From: Niveibacterium microcysteis
GTDB taxonomy: Bacteria > Pseudomonadota > Gammaproteobacteria > Burkholderiales > Rhodocyclaceae
Direction of reading: 5' to 3'
DNA: 64,000 nucleotides
NCBI RefSeq assembly: GCF_017161445.1
Contig: NZ_CP071060.1
Location: 1,426,001-1,490,000, forward strand
The translations under genes and the position numbers were made by a program. The notes beneath the pieces were generated by a model. It was not told the DNA's origin. It did not search any database and saw only the letters and a program-made list of their open reading frames with translations. Below, one piece after another: positions 37,233 to 46,482 of the stretch (its first letter is position 1; each line of letters opens with the position of its first letter).

Positions 37233-37259
37233 AGAGGCGCCGCTGGCGCCTCTTTTTTT
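37233..37259 (+). terminator. Terminator of the porin gene
   Basis: A 9-bp stem (37233-37241 with 37245-37253) with a 3-nt loop runs into a T-tract ending at 37259, 26 bases after the stop. Confidence 0.9.
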
Positions 37260-37271
37260 CGCTCCCAGAAA

Positions 37272-37303
37272 ATGAAAACGGCACCGAGCGGTGCCGTTTT
37301 CAT
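37272..37303. terminator. Second, symmetric terminator facing valS
   Basis: A perfect 14-bp palindromic stem (37272-37285 with 37290-37303) with a GAGC loop has AAAA/TTTT arms. It would serve the valS transcript on the minus strand and back up the porin terminator. Confidence 0.82.
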
Positions 37304-37318
37304 GAGTTTGATTAAAGG

Positions 37319-40177
37319 TCAGCCCAAGCGTCCCAGTTGCTCTCTGAGCTTCTCAAGCGTTGCTCCGAAATCGGCAAGCCGTTTCTTCTCCTGCTCGACC
37401 ACCGCTGCTGGCGCGCGGGCGACGAAGCTTTCGTTGGCCAGCTTGGCGTTCGCCTTCACCACTTCGCCCTCAATGCGAGTGATTTCCTTCGTGATCCGCT
37501 CGCGTTCCGCTGCGATGTCGATCTCGATCTTAAGCATCAGGCGGAAGTCGCCGACGATCTGCACCGGGGCGGGCGAGGGTGGCAGGGCATCGCCCGCTGC
37601 CGCCACACTCTCAAGCTTGCCGAGCGCGGTCAGGTAAGGCGCGAAGGCCTCGACGTCGGCCACCGGGCCGGCGACGATCAGCGGCACCTTCTGCGCCGGC
37701 GACAGGCTCATCTCGCCACGCAGGCTGCGCACTGCGCTGACCAGCGCCTTGAGCTGCTCGATGCGAGCCTCGGCCTTGGCGTCGATGCGCTCGAGATTGG
37801 CGCGCGGGTAGGCGACCAGGCACAGGCTCTCGGCGTCCTTCTTGCCGGCGAGCGGGGCCACGGTCTGCCACAGCTCCTCGGTGATGAAGGGGATCACCGG
37901 GTGCGCCAGGCGCAGGATGGTCTCCAGCACGCGCAGCAGGGTGCGGCGCGTGGCGCGCTGCTGCGCCTCGTTGCCGGTGTTGATCTGCACCTTGGCGAGT
38001 TCGAGGTACCAGTCGCAGTACTCGTCCCACACGAGCGTGTAGATCTCGCTCGACAGCAGGTCGAGGCGGAAGTCGGCGAAGTGCTGCGCGACGGCGGCCT
38101 CGGCGCGCTGCAGGCGCGAGACGATCCAGCGATCGGCGTCGGAGAAGGCGAGGTAGCTGCCGTCGCACTCGCTCGGCGCGTGCTCGTTCAGGCCGCAGTC
38201 CTTGCCCTCGGTGTTCATCAGCACGAAGCGCGTGGCGTTCCACAGCTTGTTGCAGAAGTTGCGGTAGCCCTCGCAGCGCTGCATGTCGAACTTGATGTCG
38301 CGGCCCAGCGTAGCGAGGCTGGCGAAGGTGAAGCGCAGCGCGTCGGTACCGAAGGCGGGGATGCCCTCCGGGTATTCCTTGCGCGTCTTCTTCTCGATCT
38401 GCGCGGCCTGCTTCGGGTTCATCAACCCGGTGGTGCGCTTGGCGACGAGGTCGTCGAGCTTGATGCCGTCGATCAGGTCGATCGGGTCGAGCACGTTGCC
38501 CTTGGACTTGCTCATCTTCTGGCCTTCGGCGTCGCGCACCAGACCATGCACGTACACGGTCTTGAACGGGATCTTGCCGGTGATGTGCTTGGTCATCATG
38601 ACCATGCGCGCCACCCAGAAGAAGATGATGTCGAAGCCGGTGACCAGCACCGACGAGGGCAGGTAGAGGTCCAGCGCGTCGTTGGACTGGGCCGGCCACT
38701 CGGGCGTCCAGTCCAGGGTGCTGAAGGGCCACAGGGCGGACGAGTACCAGGTGTCGAGCACGTCGTCGTCACGCTTCAGGGCGCCGGTGTAGCCCTCGGC
38801 CGCAGCAACGGCTTTGGCTTCCGCCTCGTCGTGGGCGACGAAGACGCGGCCGTCGTCGGCGTACCAGGCCGGGATCTGGTGACCCCACCACAGCTGGCGA
38901 GAGATGCACCAGTCCTGGATGTTGTTGAGCCACTGGTTGTAGGTGTTCACCCAGTTCTCGGGCGCGAACTTGATCTCGCCCGAGGCCACGCATTCAAGCG
39001 CCTTGCCGGCGATGCTCGTGCCGTCCGGGCCGGCTTTGCTCATCGCAACGAACCACTGGTCGGTGAGCATCGGCTCGATGACGACGCCGGTGCGGTCGCC
39101 ACGCGGCACCATCAGCTTGTGCGGCTTGACTTCGCCCAGTAGGCCCAGCGCCTCGAAGCCGGCGACGACCTGCTTGCGCGCCTCGAAGCGGTCCAGCCCG
39201 GCCAGGTGCGCCGGCAGCGGCGTGCTGCCACTGATCTTGCCGCCGGTGACGACGGTGCCCTCGGCGGGCACGGCGCCTTCGAGCGTCAGCACGATGATCA
39301 TCGGCAGGTTGTGGCGCAGGCCGACTTGGTAGTCGTTCTGGTCGTGCGCGGGCGTGACCTTGACGACGCCAGTGCCGAATTCGCGGTCCACATACTCGTC
39401 GGCAATGATCGGCACTTCGCGGCCAACCAACGGCAGCGTGACCGTCTTGCCGATCAGGTGGGCGTAGCGCTCATCTTCCGGGTGCACCATCACGGCGGTG
39501 TCGCCGAGCATGGTTTCCGGGCGCGTGGTGGCCACGGTCAGCGAACCGCTGCCGTCAGTGAGCGGGTACTGCAGGTGCCACAGGAAACCGTCTTCCTCTT
39601 CGGATACGACTTCCAGGTCCGACACTGCGGTGTGCAGCTTCGGGTCCCAGTTCACGAGGCGCTTGCCGCGGTAGATCAGCCCCTCGCGGTAGAGGCGCAC
39701 GAAGGTCTCGGTGACGATTTTCGAGAGGCCCGCGTCCATCGTGAAGCGCTCGCGGCTCCAGTCGGGCGAGGTGCCGAGGCGGCGCATCTGCTGGGTGATG
39801 GTGTTACCGGAGTATTCCTTCCACTCCCACACCTTCTCGAGGAACTTCTCGCGCCCCAGATCGTGGCGCGACACGCCCTGCGCATCGAGCTGGCGCTCGA
39901 CGACGATCTGCGTGGCGATGCCGGCGTGGTCGGTGCCCGGCTGCCAAAGCGTGTTGTGGCCCAGCATGCGATGGTAGCGGGTAAGCGCATCCATCACTGT
40001 CTGGTTGAAGCCGTGGCCCATGTGCAGTGTGCCTGTGACATTGGGCGGCGGCAGCAGGATGCAGAAGGCGTCGGGGTTGGACTTGTCCAGACCGGCCTTG
40101 AAGTAGCCCGACTGTTCCCAGTTTGCGTACCAGCGCCGTTCGATCTCGGCGGGCTCGAAGCTCTTTGCGAGTTCCAT
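37319..40177 (-). CDS. valS: Valyl-tRNA synthetase
   Basis: A 952-residue class Ia synthetase, close to E. coli ValS in length. HIGH motif variant in [20 protein letters not shown]1 editing domain, the KMSKS loop ([14 protein letters not shown]), DxxDTW-type [14 protein letters not shown], and a C-terminal coiled-coil ([23 protein letters not shown]). Start ATG at 40177 (MELAKSFEP) matches family N termini; the open frame 7 codons further up lacks a ribosome site. Upstream on the same strand are an acidic protein gene, holC and pepA. Confidence 0.98.
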   Translation of the reverse strand: MELAKSFEPAEIERRWYANWEQSGYFKAGLDKSNPDAFCILLPPPNVTGTLHMGHGFNQTVMDALTRYHRMLGHNTLWQPGTDHAGIATQIVVERQLDAQGVSRHDLGREKFLEKVWEWKEYSGNTITQQMRRLGTSPDWSRERFTMDAGLSKIVTETFVRLYREGLIYRGKRLVNWDPKLHTAVSDLEVVSEEEDGFLWHLQYPLTDGSGSLTVATTRPETMLGDTAVMVHPEDERYAHLIGKTVTLPLVGREVPIIADEYVDREFGTGVVKVTPAHDQNDYQVGLRHNLPMIIVLTLEGAVPAEGTVVTGGKISGSTPLPAHLAGLDRFEARKQVVAGFEALGLLGEVKPHKLMVPRGDRTGVVIEPMLTDQWFVAMSKAGPDGTSIAGKALECVASGEIKFAPENWVNTYNQWLNNIQDWCISRQLWWGHQIPAWYADDGRVFVAHDEAEAKAVAAAEGYTGALKRDDDVLDTWYSSALWPFSTLDWTPEWPAQSNDALDLYLPSSVLVTGFDIIFFWVARMVMMTKHITGKIPFKTVYVHGLVRDAEGQKMSKSKGNVLDPIDLIDGIKLDDLVAKRTTGLMNPKQAAQIEKKTRKEYPEGIPAFGTDALRFTFASLATLGRDIKFDMQRCEGYRNFCNKLWNATRFVLMNTEGKDCGLNEHAPSECDGSYLAFSDADRWIVSRLQRAEAAVAQHFADFRLDLLSSEIYTLVWDEYCDWYLELAKVQINTGNEAQQRATRRTLLRVLETILRLAHPVIPFITEELWQTVAPLAGKKDAESLCLVAYPRANLERIDAKAEARIEQLKALVSAVRSLRGEMSLSPAQKVPLIVAGPVADVEAFAPYLTALGKLESVAAAGDALPPSPAPVQIVGDFRLMLKIEIDIAAERERITKEITRIEGEVVKANAKLANESFVARAPAAVVEQEKKRLADFGATLEKLREQLGRLG

Positions 40178-40206
40178 TATTTTCGTCTGGAAAATCAAAA
40201 CCTTGG

Positions 40207-40264
40207 ATTATAGCGAATGGACGGTCACCCCCGCCGCCGATGCGGTGCAGGGTGACGACCGTCC
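40207..40264 (-). promoter_or_regulatory. valS promoter region with an interrupted hairpin
   Basis: On the minus strand a perfect -10 box TATAAT (40212-40207) precedes the valS start by about 30 bases; a matching -35 is not clear. Just upstream, 40219-40264 forms a 12-bp stem with a 3-nt bulge, which could terminate the upstream gene or act as an operator. There is no T-run. Confidence 0.45.
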
Positions 40265-40271
40265 GCGGGGG

Positions 40272-40856
40272 TCAATCTTGTTTGGGCGTGTTCAGCGTTG
40301 CGTCGAGCAACTCGGATAGCTTGTGCGACAGATCCGGTACCAGCGTTGCCCGCATATGTGCCAGCGTCTTGATGCGCAGCCGTTCAACCATGCCGTCGAC
40401 TTCGGCCGCGACGATCTGGGGCAATTCGTTGCTGATCCAGCTCTCGAGGGTCTGAGCGATGTGCGCGTCAAACTCAATCAGTTGCTCCGCTATTCGCATC
40501 TGCGCGGCCTGCGCCTGAACCGAGGCCTCTTCTCGCGCTGCTTTGGCGGCGGCTTCGGCGGCGGCTGCAATGATTGCGGGGTCGGGTTCGACGACCACCG
40601 GGGCGGAATCTGCGGGGGGCTCGGTGACGGGTTCCGTCGCGACAGCGGCGGCGGCTTCGGCAACCTCATCGTCAAGCGCAATCTCGTCCGCGATGTCCTC
40701 AAGGACCGGAAGGTCCTCGCCGAGCACATCCGTCAAGACTGGCAGATCGTCGGCCCGCGGCAGGGTACTGGAGCGATGCCGATGAATCAGCGCATCGGCT
40801 TTCACCAGCAGGGTGTCCGACGCGTCCAGGTCATCGTTCGGAGTGATAGGCGTCAT
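40272..40856 (-). CDS. Acidic, Ala-rich hypothetical protein between holC and valS
   Basis: A 194-residue soluble protein without signal or membrane segments. Residues 1-75 are acidic and probably disordered (EDLPVLEDIADEIALDDEVAEA). Residues 75-130 are low-complexity Ala/Glu/Pro. Residues 130-185 look like amphipathic helices (IAEQLIEFDAHIAQTLESWI and VDGMVERLRIKTLAHMRATLV). The start overlaps the holC stop by four bases (ATGA). I recognise the position as common in related genomes but no function. A coiled-coil or chaperone-binding role would be a guess. Confidence 0.8.
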   Translation of the reverse strand: MTPITPNDDLDASDTLLVKADALIHRHRSSTLPRADDLPVLTDVLGEDLPVLEDIADEIALDDEVAEAAAAVATEPVTEPPADSAPVVVEPDPAIIAAAAEAAAKAAREEASVQAQAAQMRIAEQLIEFDAHIAQTLESWISNELPQIVAAEVDGMVERLRIKTLAHMRATLVPDLSHKLSELLDATLNTPKQD

Positions 40857-41284
40857 GAGCGCTCGCGTGCGGAAAGGTCGTTTGCTTCGGGTTCAAGTCC
40901 GCGCTCACGATAGAAGGCCCAGCGCGCGCGTGCGGGGGCACGGTCGGCGGGGTCCGATGTCACGATCTCGATGACCTGCGTAAAGCGCTCGAAAGCGGGC
41001 GGAGCATCGTTGCCGAGGTTGATCAGCACATCCAGGTGCTGCGGATCTTCCAGATGGGTATCAATCAACACCGGTGTCTCGGCCGCGAGCGGTGACGTGC
41101 TCATCACATGCGGCACGAACGCGAGCGGCTGAAACGTCCAGAGCAGCGCGTCGAAGCGGGTCGCCTGGCCCGCTTCGGGCGCAAACACGGTGACCTTGCG
41201 TCCGTGCCGGTACGCGGCGGCCGTCAGGCGACAGGCCGCCGAGAGTTTGTCCGGCGCGTTGTGGAAGAAACGGACTTCGGTCAC
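40853..41284 (-). CDS. holC: DNA polymerase III chi subunit HolC
   Basis: A 143-residue clamp-loader accessory subunit that links the DNA polymerase III holoenzyme to SSB. Wording fits: TEVRFFHNAPDKLSAACRLTAAAYRHGRKVTVFA, DALLWTFQPLAFVPH and VLINLGNDAPPAFERF. It lies 16 bases after pepA on the same strand, the usual pepA-holC-valS order, and overlaps the next gene by four bases. Confidence 0.95.
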   Translation of the reverse strand: MTEVRFFHNAPDKLSAACRLTAAAYRHGRKVTVFAPEAGQATRFDALLWTFQPLAFVPHVMSTSPLAAETPVLIDTHLEDPQHLDVLINLGNDAPPAFERFTQVIEIVTSDPADRAPARARWAFYRERGLEPEANDLSARERS

Positions 41285-41300
41285 TGTGCGGGCGATCTCA

Positions 41301-42794
41301 TCAGGCGCCGGCGCGCTTGATCAGGAACTGCGTCAGCAGCGGCACCGGGCGGCCAGTGGAGCCCTTGTCGGCACCGGACTTCCATGCAGTACCGGCGATG
41401 TCGAGGTGTGCCCACTTGTAGGCCTTCGTGAAGCGCGACAGGAAGCATGCCGCGGTGATGGTGCCGCCGGCGCGGCCGCCAATGTTTGCCATGTCCGCAA
41501 AGTTGCTCTTCAGCTGTTCCTGATACTCGTCGAACAGCGGCAACTGCCAAGCGCGGTCGCCCGCGGCAACGCCCACGTCCAGGAGCTCGCGCGCGAGTTC
41601 GTCGTCGTTGGCAAGCAGGCCGGTCGTGTGGTTGCCCAGGGCAATTACGCAGGCGCCGGTCAGTGTGGCGATGTCGATCACGCACTCAGGCTCGAAGCGC
41701 TCGGCGTAGGTCAGCGCGTCGCACAGGATCAGGCGGCCTTCGGCATCGGTGTTGAGGATCTCGATCGTCTGGCCTGACATCGAAGTGACCACATCGCCCG
41801 GCTTCACCGCTGAGCCGCCCGGCATGTTCTCGGTGCTCGGGATCAGGCCGACCACGTTGATCGGCAGTTCGAGTTCGGCCAGCGCACGGAAGGTACCCAG
41901 AACCGATGCGCCGCCGCACATGTCGTATTTCATTTCGTCCATGCCTTCGCCCGGCTTGAGCGAAATACCGCCGGAATCGAAGGTCAGGCCCTTGCCGACC
42001 AGCACGATTGGCTTGGCCTTCTTGCTCTTGGCACCGTGGTACTGCATCACGATGAAGCGAGCCGGTTCGTGCGAGCCCTTGGTGACCGACAGGAAGGAGC
42101 CCATACCGAGCTTTTCGATGCCGGCATTGTCGAAGGTCTCGACCTTGATGGACTTGAATTCCTTCGCGAGCTTCTTCGCCGTGTCGGCAAGGTGTGTGGG
42201 GGTGCAGACGTTGCCGGGCAGATTGCCCAAGTCGCGCGCCAGCGCCATGCCGGCTGCGATTGCGCTGCCCTGGGCTGCGCCGCGCGTGGTTTCAGCGCTC
42301 GGCTTTGCCGCGAAGGCGAGGGTGATCTTGCTGGCGCCGCGCTTGTCGTCATCCTTCTTGGCGCGCGGCGCGTCGTATTTGTAGGCGGTGTCGCGAAGAA
42401 TCTGCGTCGCTTGAGCCGCAAGCCACTTGGCATCGCGCCCCTTGAGTTCCACGTCAGCAAGCGTGACGACGGCGTCGCCGGCCTTCAGGCTTGCAAGGGC
42501 CTTGGCGGCGGCAGTCAGCGCGCTGCGATAGGCCTTTTCGTTGAATTCGTCTTCCTTGCCGTAGCTCACCAGCAGTACGCGTTCTGCCAGGACTCCGGGC
42601 AGGTGATGCAGCATCAGCGTTGCACCCGCTTTGGCGTCGAGATCGCCGCGAGCGATGAGTTTGGCGAGGGTCCCGGCACTGGCTTCGTCGAGTCGTGTGG
42701 CGATGGTGCCGAGGGTCTTCCCGGCGAATACACCGACCACGAGGCACGCGCATTTCTGCTTTTCCGGGGTTACGGATTTCGTGCTAAATTCCAT
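41301..42794 (-). CDS. pepA: Leucyl aminopeptidase PepA
   Basis: A 497-residue M17 leucine aminopeptidase (hexameric, two metal ions per subunit). C-terminal catalytic motifs: VLVGKGLTFDSGGISLKPG, MKYDMCGGASVLG and the signature NTDAEGRLILCDAL. The start is ATG at 42794 (AGGAG upstream); a TTG one codon earlier is less likely. PepA in E. coli also binds DNA in XerCD recombination and carAB control; that is family knowledge only. Divergent from lptF. Confidence 0.98.
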   Translation of the reverse strand: MEFSTKSVTPEKQKCACLVVGVFAGKTLGTIATRLDEASAGTLAKLIARGDLDAKAGATLMLHHLPGVLAERVLLVSYGKEDEFNEKAYRSALTAAAKALASLKAGDAVVTLADVELKGRDAKWLAAQATQILRDTAYKYDAPRAKKDDDKRGASKITLAFAAKPSAETTRGAAQGSAIAAGMALARDLGNLPGNVCTPTHLADTAKKLAKEFKSIKVETFDNAGIEKLGMGSFLSVTKGSHEPARFIVMQYHGAKSKKAKPIVLVGKGLTFDSGGISLKPGEGMDEMKYDMCGGASVLGTFRALAELELPINVVGLIPSTENMPGGSAVKPGDVVTSMSGQTIEILNTDAEGRLILCDALTYAERFEPECVIDIATLTGACVIALGNHTTGLLANDDELARELLDVGVAAGDRAWQLPLFDEYQEQLKSNFADMANIGGRAGGTITAACFLSRFTKAYKWAHLDIAGTAWKSGADKGSTGRPVPLLTQFLIKRAGA

Positions 42795-42886
42795 CAATTG
42801 CTCCTGGCAATGGACGCTTGCGCGCAGAGCGGACGATTATCCCGTGTCCCTCCAGCGCCGTCAAAACCGCACCGGCGCTTACTCGA

Positions 42887-43963
42887 ATGGTCTTTCAGCG
42901 CGCAGCTATGCGCGAATTCGCCGCCAATGCGGTGGCGATTTTCGTTGCACTGTTTTTCATCCTGCTCACCGTGATCCTGATCCGCCTGCTCAGCCAGGCT
43001 GCAGGCGGTCGGCTGCCGCCTGACGCGGTGCTGTCGTTGATCGGCTTCACCGCGCTCAATCACCTGGGCACCTTGCTTTCGCTGACGCTCTTCATCTCGG
43101 TACTGATGTCGCTGACGCGTGTCTATCGCGACTCCGAGATGGTGGTCTGGTTTGCGAGTGGTGTGCCGCTGTCGGCCTGGATCAGTCCGGTTCTCAAGTT
43201 CTCGCTGCCAATCGTCGCAGTCATTGCGGTGCTTTCCGGCTACCTGTCGCCGTGGGCGCAGGGGCGGGCGCAGGAGTATCGCAAGCAGCTTGAGGCGCGC
43301 GACGACGTATCGAGCGTGTCTCCGGGAACGTTCCGCGAGGACACTGGTGGCCGGCGCGTATTCTTCGTCGAATCGGTGGCGGAGAACGATGCCGAGGTGA
43401 AGAACGTATTCGTGTCGATGCCCCTGGCGGATCGCCTGCGGATCATCGTGGCTTCGCACGGGTCGGTTGAGGTTCAGCCGAATGGTGATCGTTTCGCGGT
43501 GTTGAAGGATGGCCGTCGCTACGACGGGCGGCCCGGAACGCCAGAATTCAGCGTCACGCGTTTCGATACCTATGCGATCCGGATCGAGGCGAAAGAGGTC
43601 GGCGTTCTCGAGATCACTCCGCGCATCACGCCAACCCCGCAGTTGATTGCGGTGCCGACACCGCAGAATCGCGGTGAACTGTCGTGGCGGCTTGGCTTGC
43701 CGCTCGCTGCATTGGTGCTGACGTTGATCGCCGTGCCGCTCTCGTTCGTGAATCCGCGTGCGGGGCGGGCGGTCAACCTGCTCTTCGCGGTCTTCGTGTT
43801 TTCCACCTACATCAGTCTGTTGCAGGTCATGCAGGCATGGATCGGGCAGGGCAAGATCGGCTTCGGTGCGGGCCTCGCGGCCCTGCATGTGCCGATGGCT
43901 GTGCTGCTGATCGGCATGTTCGCGCACCGCATGCAGTTGCTGTCGCGCCTGTTCCGCCGATGA
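42887..43963 (+). CDS. lptF: LPS export permease LptF
   Basis: A 358-residue inner-membrane subunit of the LptB2FGC exporter that extracts lipopolysaccharide from the inner membrane. ATG at 42887 gives the usual start (MVFQRAAMREFAANAVAIF). Four membrane helices are grouped at the N terminus (two pairs within 1-115) and two at the C terminus, with a large periplasmic beta-jellyroll between (about 130-265). The frame is open further upstream, across the pepA divergent region, and is not used. The stop overlaps the lptG start (ATGA). Confidence 0.96.
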   Translation: MVFQRAAMREFAANAVAIFVALFFILLTVILIRLLSQAAGGRLPPDAVLSLIGFTALNHLGTLLSLTLFISVLMSLTRVYRDSEMVVWFASGVPLSAWISPVLKFSLPIVAVIAVLSGYLSPWAQGRAQEYRKQLEARDDVSSVSPGTFREDTGGRRVFFVESVAENDAEVKNVFVSMPLADRLRIIVASHGSVEVQPNGDRFAVLKDGRRYDGRPGTPEFSVTRFDTYAIRIEAKEVGVLEITPRITPTPQLIAVPTPQNRGELSWRLGLPLAALVLTLIAVPLSFVNPRAGRAVNLLFAVFVFSTYISLLQVMQAWIGQGKIGFGAGLAALHVPMAVLLIGMFAHRMQLLSRLFRR

Positions 43964-45033
43964 AAACCATCCGCCGTTACCTGAGTCTTGAGATCATCGC
44001 GGCGTCAGCGCTGGTGATGCTCGCCTTTCTGGCGCTGTTCGGCTTCTTCGACCTCGTTGAAGAGCTCGATAAAGTCGGCAAGGCGGGATACCGCCTCAAG
44101 CACGCATTGATCTTTGTCGCGCTCTCGCTCCCCAGTCGTGCTTACGAGATCTTCCCGATTGCCGCGCTGATCGGCACGCTGTTCGCCCTGACCCAATTGG
44201 CGCGCAACTCCGAGATCACCGCCATGCGGGCGGCGGGTCTCTCTACGCGGCGCGCGGTGATCGTGATCGCCCAGATCGGATTGCTGTTTGCGACCATGAC
44301 CTTTGTGCTGGGCGAATTTGTTGCGCCGCCGCTTGAGCGCGTGGCGCAGAAGTGGCGCCTGCGCAGCACCAACTCGACCTTGCCACAGGAATTGAAGTCC
44401 GGCTTCTGGGTGCGTGACGGACGCCTGTTCGTCAATGCGCAACGCGTTCAGCCGGACAAGGGCCTGGAGGGCGTGCGGATCTACGAGTTCGACAAGGATC
44501 TGCGCTTGGTGTCGCTGTCCGAAGCGGTTCGCGGCGAATACAAGCCGCGTGAGGGCTGGCGGCTGACGGATGTAAAGCGGACGCAGTTTCTCGCCGATCG
44601 AACGGTGCTTGAACGCTTGCCATCGATGCAATGGCAATCAGAGCTGACACCTGAACTGGTCAGCGTGGTCATGGTGACGCCGGAGCGAATGGCGTTGAAG
44701 ACGCTGATCCCGTACGTGCAGCACTTGAAGGACAACAACCAGAAGACCGGCCGGCACGAAGTGGCGGTCTGGAAAAAGCTCGTTTACCCGTTCGCGTCCA
44801 TCGTCATGATGTGTCTTGCGCTGCCGTTCGCTTTTATCCATCACCGCAGCGGGGCGGTGGGCGCGAAGGTGCTGCTTGGCGTGGTGATTGGCATGACCTT
44901 CCACCTGCTCAATGGGTTGTTCACCAACCTCGGCGTGATCAATGGCTGGCCGCCCGCGGTCAGCGCTCTCGCGCCGAGCGTCCTGTTCCTGCTCGCGACA
45001 GCGGGAATGCTCTGGTGGGTCGAGCGCCGCTGA
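43960..45033 (+). CDS. lptG: LPS export permease LptG
   Basis: A 357-residue partner of LptF. N-terminal helices (RRYLSLEIIAASALVMLAFLALFGFFDLVEEL), the coupling region RNSEITAMRAAGLSTRRAV, a periplasmic jellyroll (about 130-260), and C-terminal helices (FASIVMMCLALPFAFIHHRS, VVIGMTFHLLNGLFTNLGVINGWPP). ATG at 43960 overlaps lptF by four bases; longer open frames upstream lie within lptF. Together the pair drives LPS transport; lptB and lptC are elsewhere. Confidence 0.97.
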   Translation: MKTIRRYLSLEIIAASALVMLAFLALFGFFDLVEELDKVGKAGYRLKHALIFVALSLPSRAYEIFPIAALIGTLFALTQLARNSEITAMRAAGLSTRRAVIVIAQIGLLFATMTFVLGEFVAPPLERVAQKWRLRSTNSTLPQELKSGFWVRDGRLFVNAQRVQPDKGLEGVRIYEFDKDLRLVSLSEAVRGEYKPREGWRLTDVKRTQFLADRTVLERLPSMQWQSELTPELVSVVMVTPERMALKTLIPYVQHLKDNNQKTGRHEVAVWKKLVYPFASIVMMCLALPFAFIHHRSGAVGAKVLLGVVIGMTFHLLNGLFTNLGVINGWPPAVSALAPSVLFLLATAGMLWWVERR

Positions 45034-45053
45034 GGCGGCGCTGTCTTGTTCGC

Positions 45054-45503
45054 TTATTCGCCAGGCCGGCCCGGCAGCAGTACGACGCAGGTGCCGGCGA
45101 AGCGGTCGTGGAGAAACTGGCCGTCGCGGTCAAAGAGACTCCAGATCAGCCCCGCGCCGAAGAACAACAACGACGGCCATGACAGCACGTAGCGCATGAG
45201 CCGCTGCGAGGCGTTCGGCAGTTTCCCGCTCTGCGCATCAACAATCTGCAGCCGCCACGTCTGCATGGCCAGGGTCTGCCCGTTCCGTCCCCACAGCACA
45301 TAGAAGTACAAGCCGAGCACGCCGAAGACATGCATCAGGCTGACCCAACCAGGGGGCAGGGTCTTGGTCATCATGCCAAGAATCATCTGCGGCAATAGGA
45401 ACGCGAACGCCAGCACGCCGAGCAGGAGCAGGGCTTCATAGAGCATGCAGGCAAGGCGTCGGCGCAGGCCGGCCAGTTCGGCGACGAGGCGTTTTTCGGT
45501 CAC
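45054..45503 (-). CDS. RDD family membrane protein
   Basis: A 149-residue inner-membrane protein with three to four hydrophobic segments. The RDD family hallmarks are the N-terminal RRLACMLYEALLLLGVLAF (with Glu in place of the first Asp of many members), TLAMQTWRLQIVDAQSGKLP and the C-terminal RDGQFLHDRFAGT. The start is GTG at 45503 with only a weak ribosome site. RDD proteins include Na+/H+ antiporters and lipid-linked functions, so no specific role is given. It converges on lptG. Confidence 0.88.
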   Translation of the reverse strand: MTEKRLVAELAGLRRRLACMLYEALLLLGVLAFAFLLPQMILGMMTKTLPPGWVSLMHVFGVLGLYFYVLWGRNGQTLAMQTWRLQIVDAQSGKLPNASQRLMRYVLSWPSLLFFGAGLIWSLFDRDGQFLHDRFAGTCVVLLPGRPGE

Positions 45504-45550
45504 GGCGATCTTTGAGGAATGCCGCCGCCACAGGTGGCGGCGTGCGGTGT

Positions 45551-46132
45551 TTAATAGCGGGGGTAGAGCGCCTCGGGCAGTACCGGGGCGGGCTCAGGGG
45601 GCGGTTCGACCGGTGGCGGCGGTGGCGGACGAAGCTCACTGCGGTATGGCCGCAGGTAGGGCGGAATCAACCACTCCTGCGGAATCGCGCCGCCGATGCT
45701 GGGCTTTGTGCGGGTGGCACGCGAGCGCAGTTTGTCCTTCTCTTCATCCGGCAGATTCTTGTACGCATCCCATTGCTGCCGCAGGGCGGGGCGTTGGTCG
45801 CTTGGTAGCTTCTGAAGGCGCTTGTACTGATCGCGCGCCTTCTTCCGCTCTTCCGGCGTCAGTTGGGCCCAGGATTCCATCCGGCGCGTGATGCGATCAC
45901 GCTCGTTGGGTGTCATTTCAGGAAAACGCGCAGCGATCCCGATCCATTTGTTGCGACGTGTCGGCCCCATCGCGGACCATTCTTTTTCCAGCGGCGCGAG
46001 AATCGCGCGTTGTTCCGGCGTCAGCGCGGCCCAATCCGGCGCTGGCGTCGCCGCACCCGCGAAGGGCGCTACGAGTAGCGCCAGGACAATCAGCCAGGCC
46101 CTCAGCTGGCCGAGTCGTCCGGCTTGAGCCAT
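45551..46132 (-). CDS. DUF3106 exported protein
   Basis: A 193-residue protein with a signal peptide (LIVLALLVAPFAGA) and a helical, charged domain with the repeated pattern WAALTPEQRAILAPL, RFPEMTPNERDRITRRM and WAQLTPEERKKARDQY typical of DUF3106. The last 45 residues are Pro-rich (PPPPPPVEPPPEPAP), presumably a cell-envelope linker. It overlaps the DUF3619 gene by 31 bases. The sigma-DUF3619-DUF3106-RDD order is one I associate with Betaproteobacteria; the pathway is unknown. Confidence 0.9.
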   Translation of the reverse strand: MAQAGRLGQLRAWLIVLALLVAPFAGAATPAPDWAALTPEQRAILAPLEKEWSAMGPTRRNKWIGIAARFPEMTPNERDRITRRMESWAQLTPEERKKARDQYKRLQKLPSDQRPALRQQWDAYKNLPDEEKDKLRSRATRTKPSIGGAIPQEWLIPPYLRPYRSELRPPPPPPVEPPPEPAPVLPEALYPRY

Positions 46133-46482
46133 CGGTCAAATCCATGATCAAGATAGGCGTCGATCGGGAGGTCGTCCGAAAGCAGGGCGCTGTCGACCTC
46201 TTCGAGTTCCGAGCTCATGACGCTGTCGCGAAGCGTATCCGCTGCGACCAGCATCAGAATCGCGGTGAGCGTCACCATTGCGAGGCGGCTGTGGGTATTC
46301 CACAGATCCGTCACGGTTCTGCTGACGCCAGCAAGGCTCAGCCCGCTGGTGCGGGCGCGTTGATGCTCCAGTGCGGCACGGCGAGCGAGTTGAAGGCGTG
46401 TTTCTACCTGCGGGCCAAGGCCGCTGAGGCTACGGTCAAGCGTCGCAACGATCCGCTTGGCGATGATGTCTTCTGTGTTCAT
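46102..46482 (-). CDS. DUF3619 membrane protein, candidate anti-sigma partner
   Basis: A 126-residue protein with an N-terminal helical cytosolic part (IIAKRIVATLDRSLSGLG and TRLQLARRAALEHQRAR), one membrane helix at about 67-83 (RLAMVTLTAILMLVAAD) and a short acidic C-terminal part outside. Its ATG overlaps the stop of the sigma factor gene by four bases. A single-pass membrane protein directly after a sigma gene suggests an anti-sigma role, but this is inference from position. Confidence 0.88.
   Translation of the reverse strand: MNTEDIIAKRIVATLDRSLSGLGPQVETRLQLARRAALEHQRARTSGLSLAGVSRTVTDLWNTHSRLAMVTLTAILMLVAADTLRDSVMSSELEEVDSALLSDDLPIDAYLDHGFDRWLKPDDSAS

Noticed and set aside
37337..39142. 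A 601-codon open frame opposite valS
   Set aside because: It is a shadow of the valS reading frame produced by high GC content; its composition is Arg/His/Val-rich and unlike a real protein.
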